Below, one piece after another: positions 1-9,375 of a DNA stretch of 64,000 nt. Source of the stretch: a virus; the IMG/VR virus record IMGVR_UViG_3300042862_000198, positions 58,177 through 122,176 of that record; one strand, written 5' to 3'. Numbering within the stretch: the first letter of the stretch is position 1; each line of letters starts with the position of its first letter. The notes under the pieces are model-generated. The model worked only from the letters and a program-made list of their open reading frames with translations. It did not search any database and was not told where the DNA came from. Position numbers and translations under genes: made by a program.

Positions 1-2
1 AT

Positions 3-962
3 ACTCAAACAGGTTGTGGTACAACATCTACATGTTGTAAAGAATTTCTTTGTGGTGAAACTTACTCATTAAGAGTAGATGTAAAAGGTTCTCCTGCAAT
101 GAGATTTTTAAATCACAATGCATATGCTACTATTGATGCTTATACTGGTTGTTGTCCAGATGGTGCTATTGCACCTACAGCTGTTGATTCAACTGGAGTA
201 TTTATTGCATGGGCAAATGGTTTAATTACTAATCCAATTGTAGCTCCGTTTTTACAAATTGTTGTTCAAACAGAACTTGGTGATTTATTATATGCTCCAG
301 GTACATCTGCTGCATTCTTAACAGCTAATGGTGCTACTACTTGGGATTTATATGTATCTCCAGGACACACAGCTAATGCTTGTGCAGGAATAATTATAAA
401 TGGTGCATATGTAGATACTAAGTTTGGAGATTGTTCATTCCAGATTTCTGATTTCTATGAAAAAGAGCCAGTTAGATTATATGCTTCTGAAGTAGATCTT
501 AATGGTGATCCTTGTACATTTGATTCTTTATGTACAGTTACTGAATGTGAAGGTCTTCAAGCTCAAGGTTTAGGTGAAACTATTTTAAGAGATCTTACTT
601 TGTCAGAATCTTACAGACAAAATTTCTTAGCAACAGATATCCGTATCCGTGAGATTACTCAAGGAAATCAAATTGTAACTTCTATTAATAGAAATGCACA
701 GTATTACAGATACATGTTACAACACAATGTACCACGTAATTACAATCCATCAGGAACATTTGATTCAGATCAGTATGTATTAGAGATATATTCTTTATTA
801 CCTCTTGCAACATTTTATACTGATACTGCTGGATGGTTAGGGTCTTGTGGTGTATGTGAAACAGAAGAATATACATGTTCTACAACATGTGTAGTTCCTA
901 TTCTTTTCCCTGCATTACCTGTATTTAATCCTTATAATACAGTTTCTTGTTGGGGACTATAA
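3..962 (+). CDS. Phage structural protein, 5' end cut by the window
   Basis: The reading frame enters from the left edge without a stop, so the true start is outside the window. The first internal Met codon is at base 99, but the 32 codons before it are cysteine-rich like the rest, so they are taken as coding. The visible 319 residues are rich in Thr, Ala, Gly and Cys, with no signal peptide or membrane helix. A less repetitive block near bases 595-790 (includes YYRYMLQHNVPRNYNP) looks like a folded capsid-associated domain, and the end is a Cys-rich tail. Position just ahead of other cysteine-rich structural genes, and a strong terminator right after it, suggest the last gene of the capsid module. 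It might be the C-terminal part of a capsid or auxiliary capsid protein; I cannot assign it to a named family. Confidence 0.75.
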   Translation, partial: TQTGCGTTSTCCKEFLCGETYSLRVDVKGSPAMRFLNHNAYATIDAYTGCCPDGAIAPTAVDSTGVFIAWANGLITNPIVAPFLQIVVQTELGDLLYAPGTSAAFLTANGATTWDLYVSPGHTANACAGIIINGAYVDTKFGDCSFQISDFYEKEPVRLYASEVDLNGDPCTFDSLCTVTECEGLQAQGLGETILRDLTLSESYRQNFLATDIRIREITQGNQIVTSINRNAQYYRYMLQHNVPRNYNPSGTFDSDQYVLEIYSLLPLATFYTDTAGWLGSCGVCETEEYTCSTTCVVPILFPALPVFNPYNTVSCWGL

Positions 963-987
963 GAACAAATAATTAATTATTAACTAG

Positions 988-1025
988 AAAGGGGAGAAGA
1001 GTTTCATACTCCTCCCCTTTTTTTA
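988..1025 (+). terminator. Rho-independent terminator
   Basis: A strong inverted repeat (left arm AAAGGGGAG continuing to GAGT, loop TTCAT, right arm ACTC then CTCCCCTTT) is followed directly by a T run. It lies between the first gene and the next, so it should end or attenuate transcription leaving the upstream capsid module. Confidence 0.85.
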
Positions 1026-1035
1026 TATAAATACT

Positions 1036-1578
1036 ATGGCAAATCATGTATTAAGTTTAGAGGTACCTACTGTGATGAACACATGTATTTTAAGTATATT
1101 TGATACAAGTGTATATTCTGAATTAATTCCTGTTAGCTGTCCATTATTAACTATTACAGTACCAGGTTTTGCATATTCTGTACAAATTCCAGTTTCACCA
1201 AATTTCAATGAAACTATAACAGCATGTGATTTAAATTTACAAACAGAAAATTGTGGAATAAGTTATAATAATATACCTGATGGTATTTATATTATTAAAT
1301 ATTCAGTAGAACCATCTGATATAGTATTTGTAGAATACAATCATTTGAGAATTACAAAAGCATTAAATAGATATAATAATATTTTATGTAGAGTGGATGT
1401 TGCTGATTGTGACCCACCTTTTAGAATTAAAGAAAAATTAGAAGCACTTAGAATAATACGTATGTATCTAGATGCTGCTAAATCTAAAGTAGAAGTTTGT
1501 CATGAACCTCAAAAAGGAATGTCATTATACAACTATGCTTTAAAACTTTTAATGAAAATGGAATGTGTAAATTGTTAA
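1036..1578 (+). CDS. Conserved crAss-like structural protein, unknown role
   Basis: A 180-residue protein beginning just after the terminator. The first half looks beta-rich (NHVLSLEVPTVMNTC and following). The second half is helical and basic, with a charged stretch (FRIKEKLEALRIIRMYLDAA) followed by KVEVC and a Cys-containing end. From memory, this helical C-terminal layout with terminal cysteines recurs among small structural proteins of crAss-like phages, but I cannot give a function. It is followed closely by a 70-residue Cys-rich gene and a large Cys-rich gene, and the three probably form one transcription unit. It could be a minor capsid or head-fibre component (inference). Confidence 0.7.
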   Translation: MANHVLSLEVPTVMNTCILSIFDTSVYSELIPVSCPLLTITVPGFAYSVQIPVSPNFNETITACDLNLQTENCGISYNNIPDGIYIIKYSVEPSDIVFVEYNHLRITKALNRYNNILCRVDVADCDPPFRIKEKLEALRIIRMYLDAAKSKVEVCHEPQKGMSLYNYALKLLMKMECVNC

Positions 1579-1605
1579 ATTATTAAACCTTTAAAAACCA
1601 ACCAA

Positions 1606-1818
1606 ATGAGTCAATGTTCAAATTGTAATCAAAAATTATCTTGTGGATGCCAAAGAAGAAATGCATCTAATGGAGTTCAAGTATGTAGTAATTGTTTAAC
1701 TAGTTATGAATCTCAAATACAAGCTACTAATCAACCTTCTGTAATTACAGAAGCAGAAGTAAAAACAGAAGAACCTCTTCATAGAAGAGCAATGTTACAA
1801 AGAAGATTTACAAAATAA
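1606..1818 (+). CDS. Small cysteine-rich protein, probable zinc binder
   Basis: A 70-residue protein with cysteines in zinc-ribbon-like spacing within the first 30 residues: CSNC near the N terminus, then CGC, then CSNC. The rest is hydrophilic and ends in a basic segment (HRRAMLQRRFTK). The pattern suggests a small metal-binding or disulphide-linked knob with a charged tail. It sits 27 bases after the 180-residue gene and 9 bases before the 855-residue gene, so it is translated with the structural set. Function unknown. It could be a minor virion component or an assembly factor. Confidence 0.65.
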   Translation: MSQCSNCNQKLSCGCQRRNASNGVQVCSNCLTSYESQIQATNQPSVITEAEVKTEEPLHRRAMLQRRFTK

Positions 1819-1827
1819 AATTATATA

Positions 1828-4395
1828 ATGCCTGATACTGCTTTAATTTATTTTATTCCTTGCTGTGCTCCTGGAGATACTAGTATAGTATTTAGAGGTG
1901 CTCCTATTGCTGGTATAACAAATAATTCTTATTGGGTTTATACAGATGCAACAGCTATTCTTGGACAAGGTACATCACCATGGGATTCATTAATCCCTGG
2001 TCAATGTTATAATATATTTTTTGGTTCAACACCAGGTATTTCTACTGCTCCAATACTTACTTTAACTGTTTCTAGTTTTAGTAATAGTGCAGCTTATTTT
2101 CAAACAGATAAAACATGTACCGCACCTTATTGTGTGAATATTTGTAATCCTTTACCACCACAAGAATTTACAAATAGATACTATAAGTTTACACCTTGTT
2201 GTGATCCTGATAATCCAGTTTATTTTAAACCTGTTACTTTAGGAACACAGATAGCAACCGGTGTTGCAATATATTCTGCAACAATTACTCCAAATCCATA
2301 TCCAACAACTGATATTTTTGGAAATCCAGATAATCCACTTATTGCTAATTTTTGTTATAGCATAACAATGGAAAATGCAGGACCTGGAATGCATGTAACA
2401 AATGCTACTGAATGGAATAATTTACAAGAAGCTCCTAATAATGCTTCATCAAATTTTTTATATGTAAGTCAAGGTACAAGTTGTACAGCTCCACAAGTTA
2501 TTAGCAGTTGTCCAAGTTGTAATCCTTTTTGTTTTACCTTATGGTCATGTGATGGTTCTCAACCTCTTTTTACAACTTATACAGATTTAACAGCTTATAT
2601 CGGAACTAATATACTTGTAAGTAGTTTAGATCCAGATGATAATATAGTTGATGTTTGTGTATTTGTTCAAGACTCAACTGGTAATAATTGTACAAATGCA
2701 ATTGAAGTTGTAGTAGAATCAGAAACTTGTGAATGTGACTGTACATGTTATACTATACTTGGTGTAATTAAATCAGTAGAATGGATTGATTGTGATGGTG
2801 TCTATCATTTAGTAGCTACACCACAAAGTCCTTTTCAAATATGTGCCGGAGCATATCCATTAACATATCCTTCAATACCAGATAACCCTTTACAAATTAT
2901 AGACAATGGTTTATGTATTGAAAGTACAATTTTTAATGATGAAACATGTGAGGAAGAAACTGTATTTAATTGTGAGCCTGCTTGTTATTTATTAGAAGAT
3001 TGTTTAGATAATACAAATGTTATTTATTCTAACTCACCTTCATTACTTGGTCCTGCAAATCTTGGACAAGTAGTTACTATTGCTGGTTATACAGAATGCT
3101 GGAAAATATTAATTCCTCAAATATGTGACTGTCCAATAAATGTAACAGTATTAACAGTAAGTGACTGTTGTGAAGCATGTTTACCTAATATAAATTATAA
3201 ACTTACAACCTGTAATGATTCAAATGTATATGTTTATACATCAGATGATTTAAGTCTATATGTTGATAAAGTTATAAGAAGAGAAGACTGTCCAGATGAA
3301 TGTTGGATTGTATCTCAAATTGATGGTAACATACCAACAGATATACCTATTGTAGTTTTAGAAGATTATTTAGATTGTGAATTATGTTATAGAAAATATT
3401 ATTTGCTTGAAGATTGTATAGGTTTACAAAATGATATAATAACATATACGGATCTTTCAGATTATGTTGGTAAAGTAATTACATTAGATTGGTGTCCTGA
3501 AACATGTTGGGAAATAACTGAAACTATTGAAGATGATACTGCTGGTATTATATCAGATATTTTAAATACATATAATGTCTGTGTTGATTGTTTAACAAAT
3601 GCTTCTTGTATTTGTAGTACAATAAAAAATTATAATACTATATCACAAATATATAAGTATTTAGATTGTTATGGAATATTACAAAGTATTACATTACTTC
3701 CAAATCAAAAAAGTAATAGGTTATGTTTAATAAGATGGTATGCACCAGAACCTTGTGATGAACTTATAGTAACTATAACATCTTCTACAGGAATTGTATC
3801 TAATATTACACTATATCAAAATAGTGTAAATCATCCAGGACCTGTAATTGTAAATGATAAACCAACTTGGAAAGATACAGGAAATAATTTATATATATAT
3901 TATGATGGTGCAAAATGGATATTAAGTAAAAATTTGACTCCATCGGTATTACCTTCTGTTTATACTACTATTGGTTTTATTAACTGTAATGGAGATTGTG
4001 ATTGCCCAACAGGAACATGGGAACAAAGTTCAAGCATTCCAAATCAAGATGTTTATGTAACAACTGAACTTAAATATACAATAGAATATTTTGGTAACTG
4101 TATAAATGGTGTATGTCCTCCAAGAAAAAATAGTCAAAAATCTGTTACTCCTGGTTACAATACTCCAGGGTGTGAAGCATGGAAGTATGAAGAAATTTCT
4201 TGTAGAGCTGCAGAAGCAATGTACAAACAAGTTTTAGAATTAAGATATGGAATATCAAATTGTTGTCCTGATGAGGATGAACAATATATTGTACAAAAAG
4301 AACTTATAGATTTAGCTGCATTAAATGATCCAGCTTATCCATGTTCTACAAATTCATGTGGATGTAATAATGATTGTAATTGTTCAACAACATAA
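1828..4395 (+). CDS. Large cysteine-rich repeat protein, virion appendage candidate
   Basis: An 855-residue secreted-looking but signal-less protein. The N-terminal part has two related units starting with F-x-PCC (about residues 9 and 120). The middle contains four related units of the form Y-x-L-x-x-C followed by a short spacer, Y-T-D-L-x-x-Y-[VI]-G and then C-W (about residues 233-590). The end has a helical segment (SCRAAEAMYKQVLELRYG) and a Cys-rich tail. Such repeats suggest an elongated, possibly disulphide-stabilised fibre or head decoration. It lies next to two DUF285-bearing proteins, which supports a surface location. No enzymatic motif is visible. The role as an appendage is inferred from architecture and neighbours. 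Confidence 0.65.
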   Translation: MPDTALIYFIPCCAPGDTSIVFRGAPIAGITNNSYWVYTDATAILGQGTSPWDSLIPGQCYNIFFGSTPGISTAPILTLTVSSFSNSAAYFQTDKTCTAPYCVNICNPLPPQEFTNRYYKFTPCCDPDNPVYFKPVTLGTQIATGVAIYSATITPNPYPTTDIFGNPDNPLIANFCYSITMENAGPGMHVTNATEWNNLQEAPNNASSNFLYVSQGTSCTAPQVISSCPSCNPFCFTLWSCDGSQPLFTTYTDLTAYIGTNILVSSLDPDDNIVDVCVFVQDSTGNNCTNAIEVVVESETCECDCTCYTILGVIKSVEWIDCDGVYHLVATPQSPFQICAGAYPLTYPSIPDNPLQIIDNGLCIESTIFNDETCEEETVFNCEPACYLLEDCLDNTNVIYSNSPSLLGPANLGQVVTIAGYTECWKILIPQICDCPINVTVLTVSDCCEACLPNINYKLTTCNDSNVYVYTSDDLSLYVDKVIRREDCPDECWIVSQIDGNIPTDIPIVVLEDYLDCELCYRKYYLLEDCIGLQNDIITYTDLSDYVGKVITLDWCPETCWEITETIEDDTAGIISDILNTYNVCVDCLTNASCICSTIKNYNTISQIYKYLDCYGILQSITLLPNQKSNRLCLIRWYAPEPCDELIVTITSSTGIVSNITLYQNSVNHPGPVIVNDKPTWKDTGNNLYIYYDGAKWILSKNLTPSVLPSVYTTIGFINCNGDCDCPTGTWEQSSSIPNQDVYVTTELKYTIEYFGNCINGVCPPRKNSQKSVTPGYNTPGCEAWKYEEISCRAAEAMYKQVLELRYGISNCCPDEDEQYIVQKELIDLAALNDPAYPCSTNSCGCNNDCNCSTT
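2528..3590 (+). repeat. Four degenerate Cys/TDL repeats inside the appendage gene
   Basis: Protein-level repeats of about 75-130 residues, each starting near a short leucine-containing strand and a Cys, with a TDL-x-x-Y-x-G core and a later C-W or equivalent. They are clearest in the last two units (YTSDDLSLYVDKVI and YTDLSDYVGKVI). They are too diverged for DNA-level identity. Confidence 0.55.
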
Positions 4396-4455
4396 TTTAA
4401 ATATATAGCAATAAGATAATATACTACTTTAAATAAAAATAAAAAAATACTAAAA

Positions 4456-6750
4456 ATGGAAGCAATACTTTTAAAAATTGAAGAATTAGGAAAAGAACTT
4501 TTTTTAAACAATAATTCTAGATTAAATACTTCATCTAATATAACTAGTATTTCATATGGTTATAAACATGTTAATAATATTCAAACAGATGAGTTGTGTG
4601 TTGTTTATACTGTTAAAGAAAAAAAACCAATATCAGAACTTTTACCTTCAGAAATTATTTCAAAAACAATATCAATTGATAATGCACTTGTAAAAACTGA
4701 TGTAAAAGAATTACATAGTATAGAATTATTAGTATGTAATCCAGTATGTGGTCAAGTTGCAGGTCCAAATTCTGCAGCTAACAGAGCTCTTACAAGACCA
4801 TTAAAAGGTGGATTATCAATAACTTCTACTAATACAGTAACTAGTGTTGGAACAATGGGTTTTATTGCTGTTCATACTGCTACTAATACTTTAGTTGGTG
4901 TAACAAATAATCACGTTGTAATACAAGATGCATATATTGCTTGTGATAGAGGAAATTCTACTCCATATGAAAATGAATATCAACCAATAAATAGTGTATA
5001 TCAAAATGGAGAAGCAGGTGTAATACCTCCTCCAAATTATACAATTGGGCAAACATTAAAATATAAACCAATATATGCTAGTACAACAAATGATGTAGAT
5101 TGTGCTATATTTTCATTAAGACAACCAGATATTGATATGACTAATCCTTCAACATCTGGAATGCAAGTAGGAGAAGCTTATACTAATTGTTTACCTTTTG
5201 CAACAACTGCAGAAATAAATAATTTGCTTGTATCTAATCCTATGTTATATTCTTCAGGAAGAACAACAGGACCAAAAGGAGGGGTTGGTTGTCCACTTAG
5301 AATACTATCAACATTTAATGCTTTTCAAATAAATTATCCATTACAAGGTGTTAATGTTCCATGTACTTTTATTAATGTACTTTCATTTGTAAAACCTGAA
5401 TTTGATCCTAGTTTATCAACCACATGTTTTAATCCTATTGTTCCTGGTGATTCTGGTTCAGCATTAATTGCTGATTTTGGAGGAGTTAGAAAAATTATTG
5501 GTTTAGTTTTTGCAGGTGCAAAAGATTCAGCTGGAAATACTATTATTGGTTATGCATGTAGAATTGATGTTGTAGCTACTCAAATGGGTATACAAGCATG
5601 GGATTGTACAAATAAAAGTTTTGTAGATGAATCATCTATTGTATATAAAACAGTACCTGGATTATCATGTATTGAAACATTACAGTGTTCTCTTTCAGAT
5701 CCTATATATTATCAAGCTGGAATAACTAATACACTTAGCAATCCTTGTCCAACTCCTCTTATAAATGATTTTACTACAACATGGGAAACTACAACTGCAA
5801 GTGAATCTATTGAACTACCTTATATTGCACCAGGAGATGGAGGAGTTTATTTAGGAACTATTAATTGGGGAGATGGTAATATAACTACTAATAGTTTTGC
5901 TAATAGAATTCATACTTATTTAACACCAGGAACTTATACTGTAACAGTAACTGGAACTTGTAAAGGTTGGAACTTTAATAGAACAAATCCATATATTATA
6001 ACTAATGCAGTACGTGCTAAAATTAAATCTGTAGTATATTGGGGACAATTACAATCTCATCCTGGTGCTTTTCCTGGTACTGGTTTTGAGGGTATGTTTT
6101 ATGATTGTATAAATTTAAATTTAAATTTAGTTTTAGATACTTTAAATCTAACAGGAGTTGTTTCATTATCTGGAATGTTTAGTGGCTGTTCTTCTATTAC
6201 TTCAGTTAACGGTATTAATTTTTGGATTACTTCAGGAATTACTTATATGTCTCAAATGTTTCAGAATTGTTTTTCTTTCAATCAACCATTAAGTTTTGAT
6301 ACTTCAGCAGTTATTAATATGAATAGTATGTTTTTTGGGTGCTCGGTGTTTGATTCACTATTAACATTTAATACCTCTGCAGTAATTGATATGCAGTATA
6401 TGTTTATAAATTGTACTAATTTTGACCAACCATTAAATTTTAATACTATATTAGTTAATAATATGCAGTATATGTTTAATGGTGCCACAGCATTTGATCA
6501 AAATATAGGAGCATGGAATATAACAAGTGTTACTAATTTCTCAAACTTTATGTTAGGCAAAACACCTGCAACTTGGTCTCAAACAAATTTTGATAATCTT
6601 TTATGTGGATGGAGTTCTCAAACAGTTAATCCAAATTTAATTATAAATTTTGGAACAGCTAATTTTACAAATGCAACAGGATTAGCATGTAAAAATGTTT
6701 TAACTGGTGCACCTAATAATTGGATAGTAAATAGTGGTGGAGGTGTTTAA
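4456..6750 (+). CDS. Trypsin-like serine protease fused to PKD and DUF285 repeats
   Basis: A 764-residue multidomain surface protein. Residues about 1-390 form a chymotrypsin/trypsin-fold protease: His153 in TNNHVV, Asp215 in DVDCAIF and Ser333 in PGDSGSA make a complete, correctly ordered catalytic triad, preceded by the TRPLKGG and GTMGFI strands typical of this family. Residues about 435-515 form a PKD-like beta-sandwich (TINWGDGN, then TPGTYTVTVTG). Residues about 545-700 are DUF285/BspA-type repeats with the MF-x-x-C core. There is no signal peptide, as expected for a virion protein. The C-terminal PKD/DUF285 half is closely similar to that of the 1010-residue protein downstream. The protease may mature the virion or cut host surface proteins; which one cannot be decided here. 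Confidence 0.85.
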   Translation: MEAILLKIEELGKELFLNNNSRLNTSSNITSISYGYKHVNNIQTDELCVVYTVKEKKPISELLPSEIISKTISIDNALVKTDVKELHSIELLVCNPVCGQVAGPNSAANRALTRPLKGGLSITSTNTVTSVGTMGFIAVHTATNTLVGVTNNHVVIQDAYIACDRGNSTPYENEYQPINSVYQNGEAGVIPPPNYTIGQTLKYKPIYASTTNDVDCAIFSLRQPDIDMTNPSTSGMQVGEAYTNCLPFATTAEINNLLVSNPMLYSSGRTTGPKGGVGCPLRILSTFNAFQINYPLQGVNVPCTFINVLSFVKPEFDPSLSTTCFNPIVPGDSGSALIADFGGVRKIIGLVFAGAKDSAGNTIIGYACRIDVVATQMGIQAWDCTNKSFVDESSIVYKTVPGLSCIETLQCSLSDPIYYQAGITNTLSNPCPTPLINDFTTTWETTTASESIELPYIAPGDGGVYLGTINWGDGNITTNSFANRIHTYLTPGTYTVTVTGTCKGWNFNRTNPYIITNAVRAKIKSVVYWGQLQSHPGAFPGTGFEGMFYDCINLNLNLVLDTLNLTGVVSLSGMFSGCSSITSVNGINFWITSGITYMSQMFQNCFSFNQPLSFDTSAVINMNSMFFGCSVFDSLLTFNTSAVIDMQYMFINCTNFDQPLNFNTILVNNMQYMFNGATAFDQNIGAWNITSVTNFSNFMLGKTPATWSQTNFDNLLCGWSSQTVNPNLIINFGTANFTNATGLACKNVLTGAPNNWIVNSGGGV
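6088..6555 (+). repeat. DUF285-type 25-residue repeats, first copy of the module
   Basis: About five to six tandem units of roughly 24-25 residues. Their cores read F-x-T-S-A-V-x-x-M-x-x-MF-x-x-C-x-x-F-x-x-x-L. They are recognisable by the repeated MF and NC/GC pairs. In known proteins DUF285 repeats form solenoid surface adhesins. Confidence 0.8.
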
Positions 6751-6800
6751 TATATAATACTTTAAATCAACCTATATGCTTTTTTAAAAATAAACAATAG

Positions 6801-6831
6801 TTGCAAGTCTTAATAAAATTTTGTATATTAT
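6801..6831 (+). promoter_or_regulatory. Promoter-like site upstream of the fibre gene
   Basis: TTGCAA at 6801-6806 and TATATT at 6824-6829 are separated by 17 bases. The downstream box reads TATATTAT, close to the Bacteroidota TAnnTTTG element. The site lies in the 96-base gap before the 838-residue gene and matches three other sites in spacing. Confidence 0.45.
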
Positions 6832-6846
6832 ATTAATAGTAAACTT

Positions 6847-9363
6847 ATGAAACCATTAAATTACGATAACTCTCCATGTAGTCCAACATCATCTAACTGT
6901 GTTATTTGGCAAGGACCTAATTTACATTGTATTAAATTATGTACAGGAGATACTATATCAGATGTAATTGCAAATCTTGCAACTGAATTATGTACAGTAA
7001 TGGATCAGTTATCTATTACAAATTATGATCTTTCTTGTTTTAATTTAGTTGGTTGTAAACCAGAAACTTATCAAGAACTGTTACAATTTTTAATAGAACA
7101 GATTTGTTTAGCACAAGGTATATCTCCAACAACTGTTGATGGTAAAAGTAATGATGCTTTAATAACTGTAGCACCTTGTTTCATAGTTAATGGAATTACT
7201 GTAATGTCATTAACTGATTATGTAATTGCAATAGGACTTAGAATTTGTAATATAATTGATCAAATTTCAATTATTAATAATACACTTAATGAGTTAAATA
7301 TAAGAGTTTCAATATTAGAAGATGCTGTACCACCTACATATACATTACCATCTATTACTAGTGATTGTATATTACAAAATAGTCCTCAAATTGGAGGTAG
7401 TGGTTCTGGGCCAGTTCCTCTTGATCAATTATTAAGTATTCTTATAAATGATGATAATAATGGATACTGTGCATTAAGAAGTGCAACTGGATTACCTGTT
7501 GACTTAGTTAATTCTGTATTATCACAATGTATATTAAATTCTGATTTACAGTTATCTAATAATTTACCATTTTCTAATAATCCAAATTGGGAATCTAATT
7601 GGAATGTTGCTCCTACTATTACTGTAGCATCTTCAATAAATAATATTTGGGTAGCACTTTGTGATATATATAATTATTTAAATACACCACTAGGGTTAAC
7701 AATTACTGAAACTGTTTGTGAAACTGGTATTTCAGATGATGCAGATATTTATGGTTATATAGATAGTTCTTCTGGACCATATAATGGATCTAGTGCAATT
7801 GCTATACAAAATAGAGCAATAGTATGTTCAGCACTTAATGCTTGGTTTGTGAATTATCAATTAGCAAATCCAAGTTATACTGGTAATCTTTATATTTTTT
7901 CTACACCTATTGAAACCTATTTAAGTCATCCTAATAGTATTAAGTTAGGTCTTAATTTTAGTCAAACTTGGTTAAATCCTGCTGATGGTACTACTACAGG
8001 AGCTGTAGTACCTCCAGGTTATGCACCTGGATGGGCTGGACCTACTGCAATGTTATTTGTAGCATTTGTAAATGAATCTAATGCTGTATATCATAGTGCT
8101 ACTGTTCCTCCTTCTTTAATTAGTCCTGCCCAACCAACTGCTACATGGACTAGTAACTTTAATACATTTGTATTAGATTATAATACATATTGGTCTAGTT
8201 TTAATGCTGTTATATATCCAGCATATACAGCTAGTGCTAATGAAGAAAATTTTTTACTTCAAGCTTATGCTGCTACAAATAATGTAGATATTTCATTAGC
8301 TGGTTTAAGTGGAGCACTTGGAGTAAATTATAACTCTGCACTAACTAGTTTTGGAGGAACAAATGTTGGACCTGGAAGTAATGTTTATTTAGCTGCAAGT
8401 CAAGGTTTATGGAGTTATGGTTGGGGATCAATACTTAATAAAGCTGTAGATGGAGCAGGATTGCTTACATTTACAACTGTAGAATTTGAAACTGACTTAA
8501 ATAATTTATTAATTGGAGATACTTCTTGTAATTCAGAATCTTTAATTGAATCTTGGGATCCTATTTCACAGTCTTTAGTATTAAGACAAATAACATCATG
8601 TTGCTTAGATTTAAGTGTAACTTCTGAAGGATGTCTTTCTATAGAGTGTGCACCCGGAAGTTTAGCAATTGTAGAAGCTGGATCAAATATAGTTCTTCAA
8701 AATAATACTATAGGAACAACAACAACATATACTGTTAATAGTGCTGGCTTAGATTATTATTTTGCAAATGTTTTAATAGGAGGACCTAATGGTTGTAATA
8801 CTGTTACTGCAAGTATCCCTTCTGTAAGCAATGCTCCTGGTAAAACAGTTGCATATGGAGGTAATAATTATTCTGTGCCAAATAGAGTTCAAGATGTATT
8901 AAATTATAATTATGTAGATTCAAATGGAACTTATGTAGATTCTAGAGGAGGTACATCTTATGTTACAACTCCACCAACATCACCATTCTTATCTCTTGAT
9001 AATGCTACTGGAATATTTACTATATCTGAAGCAGGAGAATACTCATTAACTATGTCTTGTTCTTTAAAAGCATCTCAAAATAATGATGCTTATTGGAAAA
9101 CAACTGGAACAGATGGACGTTTTGATATAGGTATATGTAGTGGAGGTACTAATTCTAGAGAAATATTTGCTGGTGCTTCAAAAAATATTGTTACAAATAT
9201 GGATAGCAATGTACTAGTTACTGCACAATGCACAACACTGTTAGAAATTAATGATCAAGTAATTTTTAGATTATTAAATTTAACAGATGTAAATTATAAT
9301 GGTGGTGCTTATGGTAATTCAGATAGTATAAGTGTTAGTATAGTAAAACTTAGAGATTTATAA
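6847..9363 (+). CDS. Tail or head fibre protein with possible C1q-like tip
   Basis: An 838-residue Cys-containing structural protein. Residues about 15-50 (start SSNCVIWQGP) resemble residues 57-94 of the next protein, which suggests a common anchoring segment. The middle is Asn/Ser/Thr-rich with hydrophobic-periodic stretches (around residues 120-165) that could form a trimeric stalk. The last 130 residues look like a jelly-roll tip of the C1q/TNF kind: GIFTISEAGEYSLTMSC, then alternating strands, ending SISVSIVKLRDL. A promoter-like site sits just upstream. No catalytic motif is visible. The fibre role is inferred from architecture and from the flanking adhesin-like genes; the jelly-roll assignment is tentative. 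Confidence 0.65.
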   Translation: MKPLNYDNSPCSPTSSNCVIWQGPNLHCIKLCTGDTISDVIANLATELCTVMDQLSITNYDLSCFNLVGCKPETYQELLQFLIEQICLAQGISPTTVDGKSNDALITVAPCFIVNGITVMSLTDYVIAIGLRICNIIDQISIINNTLNELNIRVSILEDAVPPTYTLPSITSDCILQNSPQIGGSGSGPVPLDQLLSILINDDNNGYCALRSATGLPVDLVNSVLSQCILNSDLQLSNNLPFSNNPNWESNWNVAPTITVASSINNIWVALCDIYNYLNTPLGLTITETVCETGISDDADIYGYIDSSSGPYNGSSAIAIQNRAIVCSALNAWFVNYQLANPSYTGNLYIFSTPIETYLSHPNSIKLGLNFSQTWLNPADGTTTGAVVPPGYAPGWAGPTAMLFVAFVNESNAVYHSATVPPSLISPAQPTATWTSNFNTFVLDYNTYWSSFNAVIYPAYTASANEENFLLQAYAATNNVDISLAGLSGALGVNYNSALTSFGGTNVGPGSNVYLAASQGLWSYGWGSILNKAVDGAGLLTFTTVEFETDLNNLLIGDTSCNSESLIESWDPISQSLVLRQITSCCLDLSVTSEGCLSIECAPGSLAIVEAGSNIVLQNNTIGTTTTYTVNSAGLDYYFANVLIGGPNGCNTVTASIPSVSNAPGKTVAYGGNNYSVPNRVQDVLNYNYVDSNGTYVDSRGGTSYVTTPPTSPFLSLDNATGIFTISEAGEYSLTMSCSLKASQNNDAYWKTTGTDGRFDIGICSGGTNSREIFAGASKNIVTNMDSNVLVTAQCTTLLEINDQVIFRLLNLTDVNYNGGAYGNSDSISVSIVKLRDL

Positions 9364-9375
9364 AAATAAAAAATA

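Noticed and set aside
4396-4455. Promoter before the trypsin-like gene
   Set aside because: The gap is AT-rich, but no box pair with the common spacing could be found.
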